NCBI GenBank assembly: GCA_003483885.1
Contig: DMXI01000009.1
Span: 1-32,810 of the forward strand
Origin: Microscillaceae bacterium
Lineage (GTDB): Bacteria; Bacteroidota; Bacteroidia; Cytophagales; Microscillaceae
Length of the DNA: 32,810 nt
Direction of reading: 5' to 3'
The position numbers and the translations under genes were made by a program. How positions within the stretch are numbered: position 1 is the first letter of the stretch; every line of letters starts with the position of its first letter. Positions 24,942-32,810 of the stretch are shown in pieces. The notes below the pieces were generated by a model that had not been told where the DNA came from, ran no database searches, and was given only the letters and a program-made list of their open reading frames with translations.

Positions 24942-25050
24942 TGCAAAGGCAATTAGTAAGATAAATGCTACTCCATTTTATATCGAACCACAAAGAAATC
25001 AAGAGAAAAATCGAATAAAAGCATGGTGGTGCCTTTAGTTTGGTATTTTT

Positions 25051-25422
25051 TCACTCAGAATCCAGCTTTTTTTCCAGTAGTTTTCTGAGGTAAGCAACTT
25101 CAGATTCTAAGTGAGTAATCTGCCTTTCGAATAGTTTTCTTTCTGTATCAAAATGGTTATTTATGGTATCATGGTTATTCTCTACAAAAGAATAGTTCCC
25201 ATAATTGTTAAAGATTTGCCTATCCTCAAAAGCCAATAAATCCATCAATCCCATTTCCAGCGTTTCCGCTATTTTCTTCAATCGTTTGAGACTAATGTCT
25301 TCATCCTCATCATTTTCTATCAAGCTATAATTCTGCTGTGTCATCCCCAATTGTTCCGCCATATACTCTTGGGTATAGTTTCTAAGCTCACGAAGCTTCT
25401 TTACTTTTTCTCCAATTTTCAT
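25051..25422 (-). CDS. XRE-family regulator with coiled-coil tail (123 aa)
   Basis: The start chosen is ATG 25422 (MKIGEKVKKLRELRNYTQEY); seven more codons are open from TTG. Classic XRE HTH in residues 3-62: RELRNYTQEYMAEQLGMTQQ, NYSLIEN, then LKKIAETL and LMDLLAFE. A linker and a C-terminal coiled coil (about 88-120) follow, typical of Bacteroidota XRE proteins. The frame stops at UGA (25053-25051). If UGA is sense it would run 40 residues further to TAG at 24931, overlapping the next ATG by 11 bp; the extension is Cys- and Trp-rich and hard to judge. It is divergent from the secreted 429-residue protein and may regulate it through the palindrome at 25536. Confidence 0.8.
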   Translation of the reverse strand: MKIGEKVKKLRELRNYTQEYMAEQLGMTQQNYSLIENDEDEDISLKRLKKIAETLEMGLMDLLAFEDRQIFNNYGNYSFVENNHDTINNHFDTERKLFERQITHLESEVAYLRKLLEKKLDSE

Positions 25423-25535
25423 CTGTTGTAATTTACAAGCCAAGGTAGTTAGCTACAAATACTACCTGTAACCATCTATTAAACAATTACTTATACTTGT
25501 CTGAATTTACGCAATTGTTTTGAGTATTTCCAGAT

Positions 25536-25549
25536 TGAGTAATTACTCA
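25536..25549. promoter_or_regulatory. 14-bp palindromic operator candidate
   Basis: TGAGTAATTACTCA is a perfect palindrome between the divergent XRE gene and 25637-26926. A related site, TGAGTAACTC, lies about 30 bp downstream (near 25577). Spacing and position fit autoregulation by the XRE protein. Confidence 0.5.
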
Positions 25550-25636
25550 TTATTGCATTTGCTCCTCCACTTTCTGGTGAGTAACTCTTACGATTGACCT
25601 GTAAATAAAACAATTCATTACCAAAACCCAAAAACA

Positions 25637-26926
25637 ATGAAAACTTTACTAGCAAGTGTAATCCTCATGCTGTCACCCTTTTATAGTTTGACAAATGCAC
25701 AAGTAGCCACCACAACAACCAATTCCTGCCAGCCTCAAAAAACTAAAAAACTCTATCTACCAAAGTCAGTAAAAAATTTTACAGGTGATGGAAAAATAGA
25801 TCAGACAATGGTACCCAGGGGAACCAAAGATCAGCCGACTTATATAAGATTATGGAAAGGAAGCTTTGAGATTTCAAACCTGGTAGGTTATGTGAGCATC
25901 ATTGTGGAACCAAGGGCAGAAATAACTTTTTTTTATCCAGGCTCTGGAAAAACGAACGTATCGATTTACGCAAAAAATGAATCAAGAGTAAATATATCAC
26001 GCATTATTGATAAAGGATTAGATAAGGTTTATCTGGAAAAAAAAGCAGAGATAAAAACCTATGCTGGCATAGTAGGAGTTGAGTGGGTTAGAGAAGGAAA
26101 TCCAATACCTCAAAAATTGCAAAGCTGTATGGAAAGGTATGAGAACATAATAACCTATGGAGCAGGCAATTTGAAGGAGTTTTACAACACATACACGACA
26201 AAAGCGAATGGCTCTATGCTCAAATACAAGCTTGGAACTTTTTCAGGATTAGATTATCAACAGGATGACGGAAAGGATATCTTCTTAATTTTCACTTATA
26301 ATCCTGATTATAAAAAGCTTTATATAGGATCATCCACAAAGTATTCGGCAAAAAACAAAGGATATCAAACAGGTAATGCTGAGTGGATATATGTAGACGG
26401 AAAAACTTATATGATGAATGGAGAGAGTGCAAAGATTCCAATTAATAGTCACACAAAAGATTTTATAAAAATCAGGAGGATATCCTATGCCACTTTGGAG
26501 CGAAACAAGATAAAAAACAGGCAATCTTTTAGTCCAGAACTTGTGGTGGATATGAGACCATTGAAGCAAGATATGGCACAGAGGAATAAAAGAAAAGCTA
26601 TAGAAGAAGAACAGAAGAAAAAGAGGCTTGCCCAACAAGCAAAAATAGATGCCCGTAAGGCTGATCCCAAAAATTGGAAAATGGGAGATAGAGTATGTCT
26701 TAAGGTGGTAGGATCGGTGCTTGGGCTAGGACTAGTTAGACAAAAACAGCCAATCCGAGCCGTCATAGAATATTTCAATGAAGATAGAAGCAGGGTAAAA
26801 GTAAAAATTTTAGAAAGTGGGTACAATGGAACTGTAGACGGAGAAAAAATATATAAGGGTAACCTCATATGGATCACCCCAAAAGCTGTCTATCGGGGAA
26901 ATATAAGGTGGATGTTGTGTAAGTAA
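25637..26926 (+). CDS. Secreted protein of unknown function (429 aa)
   Basis: Signal peptide MKTLLASVILMLSPFYSLTN ending at AQ (cleavage near residue 22). A strand-rich N-terminal part (about 30-155) includes RLWKGSFEISNLVGYVSIIV; a middle domain (about 160-300) has YGAGNLKEFYNTYTTKANGS; a short charged helix (about 313-345, Lys/Glu/Gln-rich) follows. A C-terminal beta-rich domain of about 80 residues (KMGDRVCLKVV; IRAVIEYFNEDRSRVKVKIL) could be an SH3-like fold. Stop TAA; all Trp codons UGG. No catalytic motif is seen. Divergent from the XRE regulator. Confidence 0.75.
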   Translation: MKTLLASVILMLSPFYSLTNAQVATTTTNSCQPQKTKKLYLPKSVKNFTGDGKIDQTMVPRGTKDQPTYIRLWKGSFEISNLVGYVSIIVEPRAEITFFYPGSGKTNVSIYAKNESRVNISRIIDKGLDKVYLEKKAEIKTYAGIVGVEWVREGNPIPQKLQSCMERYENIITYGAGNLKEFYNTYTTKANGSMLKYKLGTFSGLDYQQDDGKDIFLIFTYNPDYKKLYIGSSTKYSAKNKGYQTGNAEWIYVDGKTYMMNGESAKIPINSHTKDFIKIRRISYATLERNKIKNRQSFSPELVVDMRPLKQDMAQRNKRKAIEEEQKKKRLAQQAKIDARKADPKNWKMGDRVCLKVVGSVLGLGLVRQKQPIRAVIEYFNEDRSRVKVKILESGYNGTVDGEKIYKGNLIWITPKAVYRGNIRWMLCK

Positions 26927-26959
26927 AATCGGCATGCTTGTTTTGAGCAACCAAGGGGG

Positions 26960-27688
26960 TTAAAAATTCGCGAACAGTTTCGCAGCAACAGTATTGTATA
27001 CCATCCAGTGTTCTCTTTTAAGCGTGTTTTGAGTAGCTATCTCACCTCCATATTGAGGATATAACACATCCAATAAATCAGGATATTGGATGGCAAATTG
27101 TTGCACCGAAATAATTTCGTTTTGCTGGTTCAACGGATAATTAAGCACTGGAGAAGGATGTTTTTTATCTAACTGAGTGGTTATTCGAGCAATGGTGGGT
27201 AAGGTAGTATTAGTAAATATTTCATTAAGCTTAATAATATTTTCTGAGAGAAATGATCCTAAGGAATGCCCAATAGTCGTCTTAAACAGATTTCTGGCAG
27301 TTTGCCCAGTAGATGAAAGGGTATCTGTCACCGTAGTTTTCTCAAAAATATAAGTAGGGGTAGGGTTTGGCGTTTTCAAAGGTAAAGTAATGGCTTTCAA
27401 AGCCGCATAACCGACCAACTGTTGCTCATACATTACGCTCAATTGAGGAAGGACTAACCCTGCTTTCTTACCACCCTCATCAATGCCTAAAATAGTAGTG
27501 TCAGTTTTTTGATCCAAGTAGGGGTACCTACCAATCAACGCCATAATTTGTTGAATGATAGCAGGTTGCAGGTTACTGAATAACTGAAAATGAGCAGTTT
27601 GAATTTTCCTTAGTAAATGAGCAAGTTGAGGGTAATCAGTTTGAAGTTTTGCTTCCAAAGCAACTCAAAGGTTGAGAGAAGTTTCCAT
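26960..27688 (-). CDS. Unknown protein with UGA (242 aa)
   Basis: With UGA (27667-27665, codon 8) as sense the gene starts at ATG 27688: METSLNL-W-VALEAKLQT. The standard code gives only a TTG start at 27658. The protein is helical, Leu/Gln/Thr-rich, with YPQLAHLLRKIQTAHFQLFS early and QQFAIQYPDLLDVLYPQYGG late. It has no signal peptide or clear motif. Stop TAA. It is divergent from the M16-like gene, 85 bp away; a peptidase-partner relation is conceivable but not shown. Confidence 0.6.
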
Positions 27689-27773
27689 TCCAGGGATGTT
27701 TGCAATTTAAAAAGCGATGGGTATAATTTCCGTATATAAACTTAGTTGTTTTAGTGATTGTAGATTCCTCAAA

Positions 27774-28943
27774 ATGCTATACACTTTTCCAAAATGAGAC
27801 ATCATTGCTATTGACAAACCTATAGAGACTTTTTATGCACATATCATCTTTTATTACAATACCAACTTTCAATTTCATCAAGTGCATCTTTTGGAACACC
27901 TGCTGTTAAACCCTGACAGAAGGCTGCATCAACTGGGAAAAACCATCAAAGAAGCACTGGCTGGGATTGGGGAGTTAAACGGATTTACAGGAGGAGCTTT
28001 TATCAGTTTCAATATTGAGATTTATAAACCGCACGCCCTTACGATGTTACAGGTATTGTGGGAGGCTTTACATACCCCCTTGGTGATTACCCCCGAAGAA
28101 CGAAGTCAGGAACTCTACATTTTCCAGCAGGAAGAAATCTTTCAAAAGGAGGCGTATGGGTTTGATATTCAAGGAATTGACAAGTACTATTGGAAAGACA
28201 CTACTAGTACTAAAAAAGTAAGTGGTATCAACTTAAAAAATATATTGAGGTGTCACGAGCAGATTATTCAATCCAAAAAACCACTGGTGATCATTCACGC
28301 TGATAATAACCATCTGCACGTACAACAAGCCTACGACTGGCTCCAAAAACAATTTAAAGTAAAGCCTTCACGAGCTTCATCTACGGATTTTACCAACCTA
28401 CCACCAAGTAATAAGGAAAAGTATACGCCTCAACGCCCTGCTTTTCCGGCTTTATCCAAAGCACCTCGTTTGCTTAAGTTGTATTTTGCTCATCAGGAAG
28501 CAGTTCAGAGTGCCTCAGCTCGTATTCTCAACCAACTAGCCTTGAGTTTTTTCAGAGAAACCTGGTTTGAGTATGTGCGTTACATTGAAAAGTCGGATTA
28601 TGACCTCAACGCTACCCATAGGTTTATGCCTTATGCCCAGCAAATGGGGCTGAGTTTTTATACCAAGGCTTCTTCTGATGTTCTGCGGGATTTAATCCAA
28701 CACAGGTTTTATAAGCATACCCAAGATTTTAAGCATTTGCAAACTCAAATTTACAACCAAACAATGATCTTAGCTGATCAACCCATTCGTGCTTACTATT
28801 ACCTGATGCAGGAATATTTTTACACAAAAAAGTATCGCACTATCCAAGACATTGCGATAGAAATGAAAGCCGTAAGTTTTACTGAATTCGTAAAACATTA
28901 TGATGCCTTGCTGGAAAATATAACCTGGGAACGAACCCTATAA
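27774..28943 (+). CDS. M16-like zinc metallopeptidase domain protein with UGA (389 aa)
   Basis: The zinc motif HLLEH (His38, Glu41 catalytic, His42) is the inverted HxxEH of M16 peptidases. A Glu-rich helix some 70-80 residues later (SQELYIFQQEE, E113 to E121) offers the third ligand. The standard-code start, GTG 27882, would put HLLEH at residue 2. With UGA (27795-27797, codon 8) as sense the gene starts at ATG 27774 (MLYTFPK-W-DIIAIDKPIE), giving the N-terminal strand that precedes HxxEH in this family. One M16 repeat plus a C-terminal half-domain fits its length. No signal peptide, so probably cytoplasmic. Stop TAA. Confidence 0.75.
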
Positions 28944-29098
28944 ATTTCACCTACTTCCCTCTATATTATTTACTACCTACTTTTGGGTTGTACTAATTTT
29001 TCGCATTTCCTCAGTTTCTACCACACATTTTCACAATTTTGCTTGATCCTACAATCTATAACCTTACAAATGTCAATCGTGCGTCCAATAAATAATTT

Positions 29099-29308
29099 AT
29101 GAGTAAATATATTTATACGATGAAAGCAAGAGAAAGTCAAGGGATTTCTATTGCCGAGATTAAAGAATTGTTATGACCTGATTTTAAGCATCTCACCAAA
29201 GAAGAAATGCTTCGTTTACGTACCCTGTTTGAGTACCTCGCCCAAGAAATACTTGAGAAATACTTGAGTTGAGACCTATCCTTTGATAATGTACAAGGTA
29301 AGTTTTAA
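29099..29308 (+). CDS. Small helical protein with two UGA codons (69 aa)
   Basis: ATG 29099 to TAA 29306-29308 with UGA at codons 26 (29174) and 58 (29270): MSKYIYTMKARESQGISIAE, then KELL-W-PDFKHLTKEEMLRL and YLS-W-DLSFDNVQGKF. The LTKEE-helix pattern loosely resembles the B cassettes. No recognised family. It is the first of three open frames leading to the serine recombinase. Confidence 0.5.
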
Positions 29309-29380
29309 GGAAGGTTTTTAGCGAACCTTTTGGAACTCCTTAGAGCTATGTAATGCCTTTTATCTTATTTATTACTACCA

Positions 29381-29698
29381 ATGATTCAAACAAAAAAACA
29401 TCAAGCAGCTTTGGTATATTGTCGTGGCAAACCAGATCAACTGTATAGTACGGAGTGGCAGGAAAATAAGTGTTTAAATTGGGGTTATCAGCAGAAAATC
29501 CCTGTAGATAAAGTGATCAAAGACGTAGATGCTTCCTGAGTCAGCTTCAATCGTAAATGACTCAGGCAGGTACTCCATAGGCTAAACCGGCAGCATAAGA
29601 TTTTGCAAAAGAATAGTCAAAAACATAGTCCCACCCTACCAAATACCAGAAAAATATACTTATCATATTGCCCATTTATTTTGATAACTCTCCCAAAG
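29381..29698 (+). pseudogene. Serine-recombinase N-terminal copy lacking the catalytic Ser
   Basis: Reads HQAALVYCRGKPDQLYSTEW and DKVIKDVDAS-UGA-VSFNRK-UGA-L, aligning with HQAALIYCRVSTMRQ and IIKDKGVSGGTFDREGL of the recombinase at 29700. The catalytic Ser in YCRVS is replaced (YCRGK). Two UGA codons (29537, 29558) fall where the active copy has Gly. After about 85 residues similarity fades, and in code-4 reading the frame overlaps the recombinase start, so the 3' end is undefined. Likely a decaying duplicate, or a catalytically dead regulator. Confidence 0.5.
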
Positions 29699-29699
29699 A

Positions 29700-31337
29700 A
29701 TGAATCATTTTGAAAGTATCAAACCACTCAATCATCAGGCAGCACTGATTTATTGCCGTGTAAGTACGATGCGTCAGGCTACTGAAAACTTTGGCTTGGA
29801 AAGTCAGGAAAAAATGTGTGTAGAACGATGTGAAAGAAATAACGTCCCCATTACTAAAATCATTAAGGATAAGGGAGTATCAGGAGGCACATTTGATCGT
29901 GAAGGGTTGGATGAAGTAATGGATATACTTCACAAACAACAAAAGTTTTTAAAGAAAAATGCGAAACGTAAAAACGTTGAACCAATTCCAAAAAAAATCT
30001 GAGATACCCTGCGGATCACTCACTTCGTATGTGTAGACAATTCCAGGCTATCCAGAAACGACAATTTAGCGGAGTCACTGATTATCACCCAAAAAATCAG
30101 AGAAGCAGGTACCGAAATCATTTATGTAATGTATCCAGTTGATCCTAATACCAGTGCTGGGATGCTACAAGAAAATATTTTATACACCTTTACTGCTTTT
30201 GAAAAAAGGAATATCAGACTCAAATTTATGAATGGAAAGCGTACCAGATATCAAGAAGGATACTGGGTATTTAACGGGGTGCCCAATGGTTATCAAAAAC
30301 ACAAAGAAGGAAAAAACACCATATTAACCCTCCTAGAACCTAAGGCGACTTATATCAAAGAAGCACTGGAAATGTACGCAAGTGGAATACTGGCAACCCA
30401 TAGTGATGTATACAGATACTTAAAAGACAAAAAAATAACCTCTAACAGTAAACGCAATAAAACAGGTCGTATTCACCCAACAATGGTTAATAATTTGTTC
30501 AAGCCTGATACTATTTACTTTTATGCTGGATATTTTTACAAACCGAGGCGAGGGGTGAAAAAACCGTTTCGTGCCAAACATCCTCCCATCATTTCAATGG
30601 ATACTGTTCAAAAAATATTCGAGAGAATTGATGCGTCCCCTATTATTGGAAAACATCATACGCAGTCTAATCCTGATTTCCCTTTGAAGGATTTTATGCA
30701 TTGTGGTCATTGTGAAAGAAAATTAACTGGCTACTGGTCAAAAGGGCGTAATGCCAAATATCCTTACTATGGTTGTGCCAATAAAAAAGACCCGCATAGG
30801 TTTCAAGTTCCACGTAAAAAGCTTACCGAAGAGTTTCAGGAGTTCCTGGAAAAGATTACAGTACCAGAACCAGTACGAGAAGTTTTTTCAGTTATTTTAC
30901 AGACTTATCGGGAACAAAGGGAACAAATTCAGGCAGATTGGATAAAAGATAAAGAAAAACAGATCAATGAACTTGATTTTAGGATGGGGAAGATTCAGCA
31001 AATACTGGTGAATTCATCCAGTTATCATTTGATAGAAAAGCTGGAAAAAGAATGGGAAGAATTAAATCAGCAAAAAATAAAAGTCCAAAAAGAAATTGCC
31101 CACAAATGAAACTACTCGGCCAAAAGTTTAATTGGACTACTCACCGTTGCCAAAAAAATATTTACTTCGGTTAAAAATATCCGACACCTATCAAATCACG
31201 AAATCAAAAAAATGCTTGTTCAAGTGTTTTTTGGAGGGCAAATCTTCTATGCTCCGAATCAATCTTTCCGAACCGCCTGAAATGCCTTGTATGACCTGAT
31301 GTTTAGTGCCCCAAATAACCCCTCTTTTTTAGAATAG
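29700..31337 (+). CDS. Large serine recombinase with three UGA codons (545 aa)
   Basis: Under the standard code this is two pieces (29700-30002 and 30129-31109). With UGA as sense it is one ORF to TAG 31335-31337, with UGA at codons 101 (30000), 470 (31107) and 527 (31278). It has a resolvase domain with YCRVS (catalytic Ser22) and KGVSGGTFDREG, the second half containing DNSRLSRNDN and MYPVDPNTSAGMLQ, a recombinase domain from about residue 170, and a zinc-ribbon (HCGHCERKL, later YGC). A coiled coil follows, then a C-terminal helix ending FRTA-UGA-NALYDLMF, which matches the RTA-x-x-N-x-A-x-x-L-I-Y end of Bacteroidota recombinases. It would integrate or invert DNA at att sites; the repeats just downstream are candidates. 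Confidence 0.85.
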
Positions 31338-31351
31338 TCAAAAACAAAAAA

Positions 31352-31700
31352 AAGCAACTTGACCGAACCGCTTTTGAGCAGTTCGTAACTGGGGTTTCAG
31401 AGATTGTTGGAGAGAATTTTCTCAGAAACCGGAAGCTGTGAAAATTTCCCGAACCGCTTTTTCAACTTCTCTGTTTACAAAGAAACCCCTTCCCACCTAT
31501 CAAAACTACTGAGAATCATTTACTCACTATGCAAAAACTTAATAACAAGCGAAACGAGTATATAAAGGTCTCACCTAACATTTTGGAAAGTAAAAAAAAC
31601 TTGTTCGAACCGCTCTAAAGACAGTTACCACCTAGCAAAACTCTCGAAAAAATCTAGTTTTATGAAGCTGTGAAAAAACTTCGAACCGCTAAAAATTACT
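31352..31700. repeat. CGAACCGCT repeat region downstream of the recombinase
   Basis: Four copies of CGAACCGCT occur near 31364, 31450, 31604 and 31682, arranged as two modules of about 120 bp starting some 230 bp apart. In each module the first copy follows a run of A and precedes CAGTT; the second follows GAAGCTGTGAAAA. Between them lies an inverted repeat (GGTTTCAGAGA / TCTCAGAAACC in the first; AAAACT / AGTTTT in the second). The first copy also pairs with downstream bases (CGAACCGCT / AGCAGTTCG, one mismatch). No ORF is supported in 31338-31867. These may be recombination sites or a duplicated structured RNA. Confidence 0.6.
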
Positions 31701-31780
31701 TGCAATAATCGCAGGTACTTACTATCATTTACGCCAGAAACACAAAATAAATATACTTCACTGATTTACTTTTGATACAA

Positions 31781-31837
31781 TGAAGAACCTGATCAACTCT
31801 TCATAGAAATCATTGCCTGCCCGCTAAATCATTTAGC
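31781..31837. promoter_or_regulatory. Two palindromes upstream of the LRR gene
   Basis: TGAAGA-acctgatcaac-TCTTCA (31781-31803, with TGATCA inside) and GCTAAAT-c-ATTTAGC (31823-31837, perfect 7-bp arms) lie 31-87 bp before the LRR start. Candidate operators; not followed by T-runs. Confidence 0.45.
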
Positions 31838-31867
31838 ACCAATTTAACCCTTGATCAAAAAATATTG

Positions 31868-32521
31868 ATGGAAAAACTCCCCTTACCGTCTCCCGCTCGT
31901 GAGCAACTTAACAGCAATAACCCCGAAGAGGTAGCCCAAGTACTAGAACTTGCTCATTGAACGGAGTTGAAGGAACTAATCCGTGTCAAAAAAGTCACAG
32001 TGGCTTATCTAAAATGTGTATTGGGCAATGCCTTGGTACTTCCCGAAGAAGTGACCGCCCAAGACATTGCCGCTTTTAATGCCCCCAGGCTAAACATCTC
32101 TTTTAGGGATTTAGAAGTATTGCCCTCAGAAATTGGCAAGCTCACCCAGCTTCAAAGCCTGGAACTATTTGGCAATAAACTCAGTAGCTTACCACCATCC
32201 ATTGCCAACCTCACAAAGTTGCATACCTTGGGGCTTTGATACAATCAGTTCAAGGAAGTACCCAAAGAACTCTTTCAACTGACTAATCTGACTGCCCTTG
32301 ATCTATTTGAAAATCAATTAGAAAGTATTCCCCCTGAGATTGGCAAACTTACCAAGCTGACGAATCTTGATCTGGGAAATAATCAAATCACCCATATTCC
32401 CAGTTCGCTGAAAGGGCTTACCCAATTAAAACTTCTCAACCTGTTTATGAATCCTATCTCCAAAGAAGAAATTGCCCGTGTAGAAGCAATGTTTCCTCAC
32501 TGTATAGTAGTATATGAGTAA
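31868..32521 (+). CDS. Leucine-rich repeat protein with two UGA codons (217 aa)
   Basis: With UGA as sense (31958, codon 31; 32237, codon 124) one frame runs from ATG 31868 (MEKLPLPSPAREQLNSNNPE) to TAA. About six LRR units of 23 residues follow a helical cap: LQSLELFGNKLSSLPPSIAN, LHTLGL-W-YNQFKEVPKELF, LTALDLFENQLESIPPEIGK, LTNLDLGNNQITHIPSSLKG. The second UGA sits at the variable position after LxL, where sibling repeats have Phe or Gly, so either Trp or Gly would fit. The repeat array continues in register across UGA. The standard code keeps only the first half. A protein-interaction role is likely. No signal peptide. Confidence 0.8.
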
Positions 32522-32554
32522 GTAAAGCTTTACCCATTTAAGCCAGTATTAACA

Positions 32555-32810
32555 ATGCATCACTTTATCAAGGTTATCCACCAAGATCACGACCCCGTAT
32601 TCAGACTCCTTTTAGAAAAACCACTTTGGCTGGCCATACTCATTTTGGGGGCTCAAAGGACTTGGCAATATTCCAAGCCAAGTCCCGAAGGTTTAGCCCA
32701 AGGAGAGTTCAAATTATCCCACAATGATTACAGCATTTTTGGGTTCTCCAAAGCCGAAAAAAAGAGACTCAACAGAGCCATTCAAGGACTTATCAAATAC
32801 GGCCTTCTTA
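32555..32810 (+). CDS. Partial protein with possible winged helix, cut by window end
   Basis: ATG 32555 opens MHHFIKVIHQDHDPVFRLLL with no stop before the edge (85 codons seen). The visible part has PLWLAILILGAQRTW and then GEFKLSHNDYSIFGFSKAEK followed by RLNRAIQGLIKYGLL, which resembles the winged-helix part of phage or plasmid replication or primase-associated proteins. 33 bp after the LRR gene on the same strand. Identification is tentative. Confidence 0.55.
   Translation, partial: MHHFIKVIHQDHDPVFRLLLEKPLWLAILILGAQRTWQYSKPSPEGLAQGEFKLSHNDYSIFGFSKAEKKRLNRAIQGLIKYGLL

Noticed and set aside
29381..29842. Full code-4 extension of the dead recombinase copy to TAA at 29842
   Set aside because: It would overlap the active recombinase start by over 140 bp in another frame and loses family similarity after about 85 residues, so the end is left undefined.
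31596..31615. TTGTTCGAACCGC resembles a tRNA T-arm
   Set aside because: The flanking bases do not form the 5-bp T stem, no acceptor or anticodon arm is found, and the same core occurs four times as a repeat. No suppressor tRNA is seen in the window.
3585..32521. UGA as selenocysteine
   Set aside because: Up to ten UGA per gene in unrelated families, no consistent hairpin after UGA, and contexts favour Trp.
3585..32521. Sequencing or assembly errors creating the UGA codons
   Set aside because: Errors would produce frameshifts and all stop types; here only UGA occurs and the frames are otherwise perfect. Raw reads would still be the final check.

Overview
The window looks like a Bacteroidota chromosome or large replicon, perhaps a Microscilla-like member of the Cytophagales. 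Supporting features are low GC, TPR-CHAT proteins with N-terminal signal peptides, DUF4407, many lipoproteins, almost no Shine-Dalgarno sequences, and TAA/TAG stops. The species is an inference; nothing here names it.

The dominant observation is that UGA appears to be read as an amino acid, most likely tryptophan. Under the standard code many genes here look truncated, split or absent. If only UAA and UAG are stops, fifteen complete reading frames appear, containing 31 in-frame UGA codons and no in-frame UAA, UAG or frameshift. The clearest is a 311-residue gene at 3585-4520 (minus) with ten UGA codons, invisible under the standard code. A serine recombinase (29700-31337), a Dam-like methyltransferase, an M16-like peptidase, an LRR protein, a DUF4240-like protein and several small paralogues are also restored. 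No gene in the window must end at UGA. The long genes (two CHAT proteins, the coupling ATPase, the 429-residue secreted protein) use only UGG for Trp, so usage is uneven between genes.

Layout. 0.1-3.3 kb: a small HTH protein and a TPR-CHAT caspase-like protein. 3.6-5.1 kb: the UGA-rich gene and a lipoprotein. 5.5-8.15 kb: a minus-strand operon of a tiny exported peptide, a DUF4407 membrane protein, a membrane-anchored coiled-coil protein and a lipoprotein. 8.3-13.3 kb: a second CHAT protein of exactly the same mature ORF length (976 residues), divergent from a possible sigma-like protein and a single-pass membrane protein. 13.3-16.6 kb: a mobilisation-like pair (Replic_Relax-like protein and VirD4/HerA-like ATPase). 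16.6-20.5 kb: an array of small gene cassettes from related families (types A, B and C). Several have a consensus TTGAnA/TATnAT promoter, a 5' hairpin and their own terminator, and the flanks are better conserved than the coding parts. 20.5-25.4 kb: small accessory genes, the Dam-like methyltransferase and an XRE regulator. 25.6-29.0 kb: a secreted protein, an unknown protein and the M16-like peptidase. 29.1-31.7 kb: a serine recombinase preceded by a copy lacking the catalytic serine and followed by CGAACCGCT repeats. 31.9-32.8 kb: an LRR protein and a truncated gene at the window edge.

The right half, from 13.3 kb on, reads like an integrated mobile element or plasmid segment (transfer ATPase, recombinase, methyltransferase, small regulators). 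The UGA codons are concentrated there, but the 311-residue gene lies outside it.
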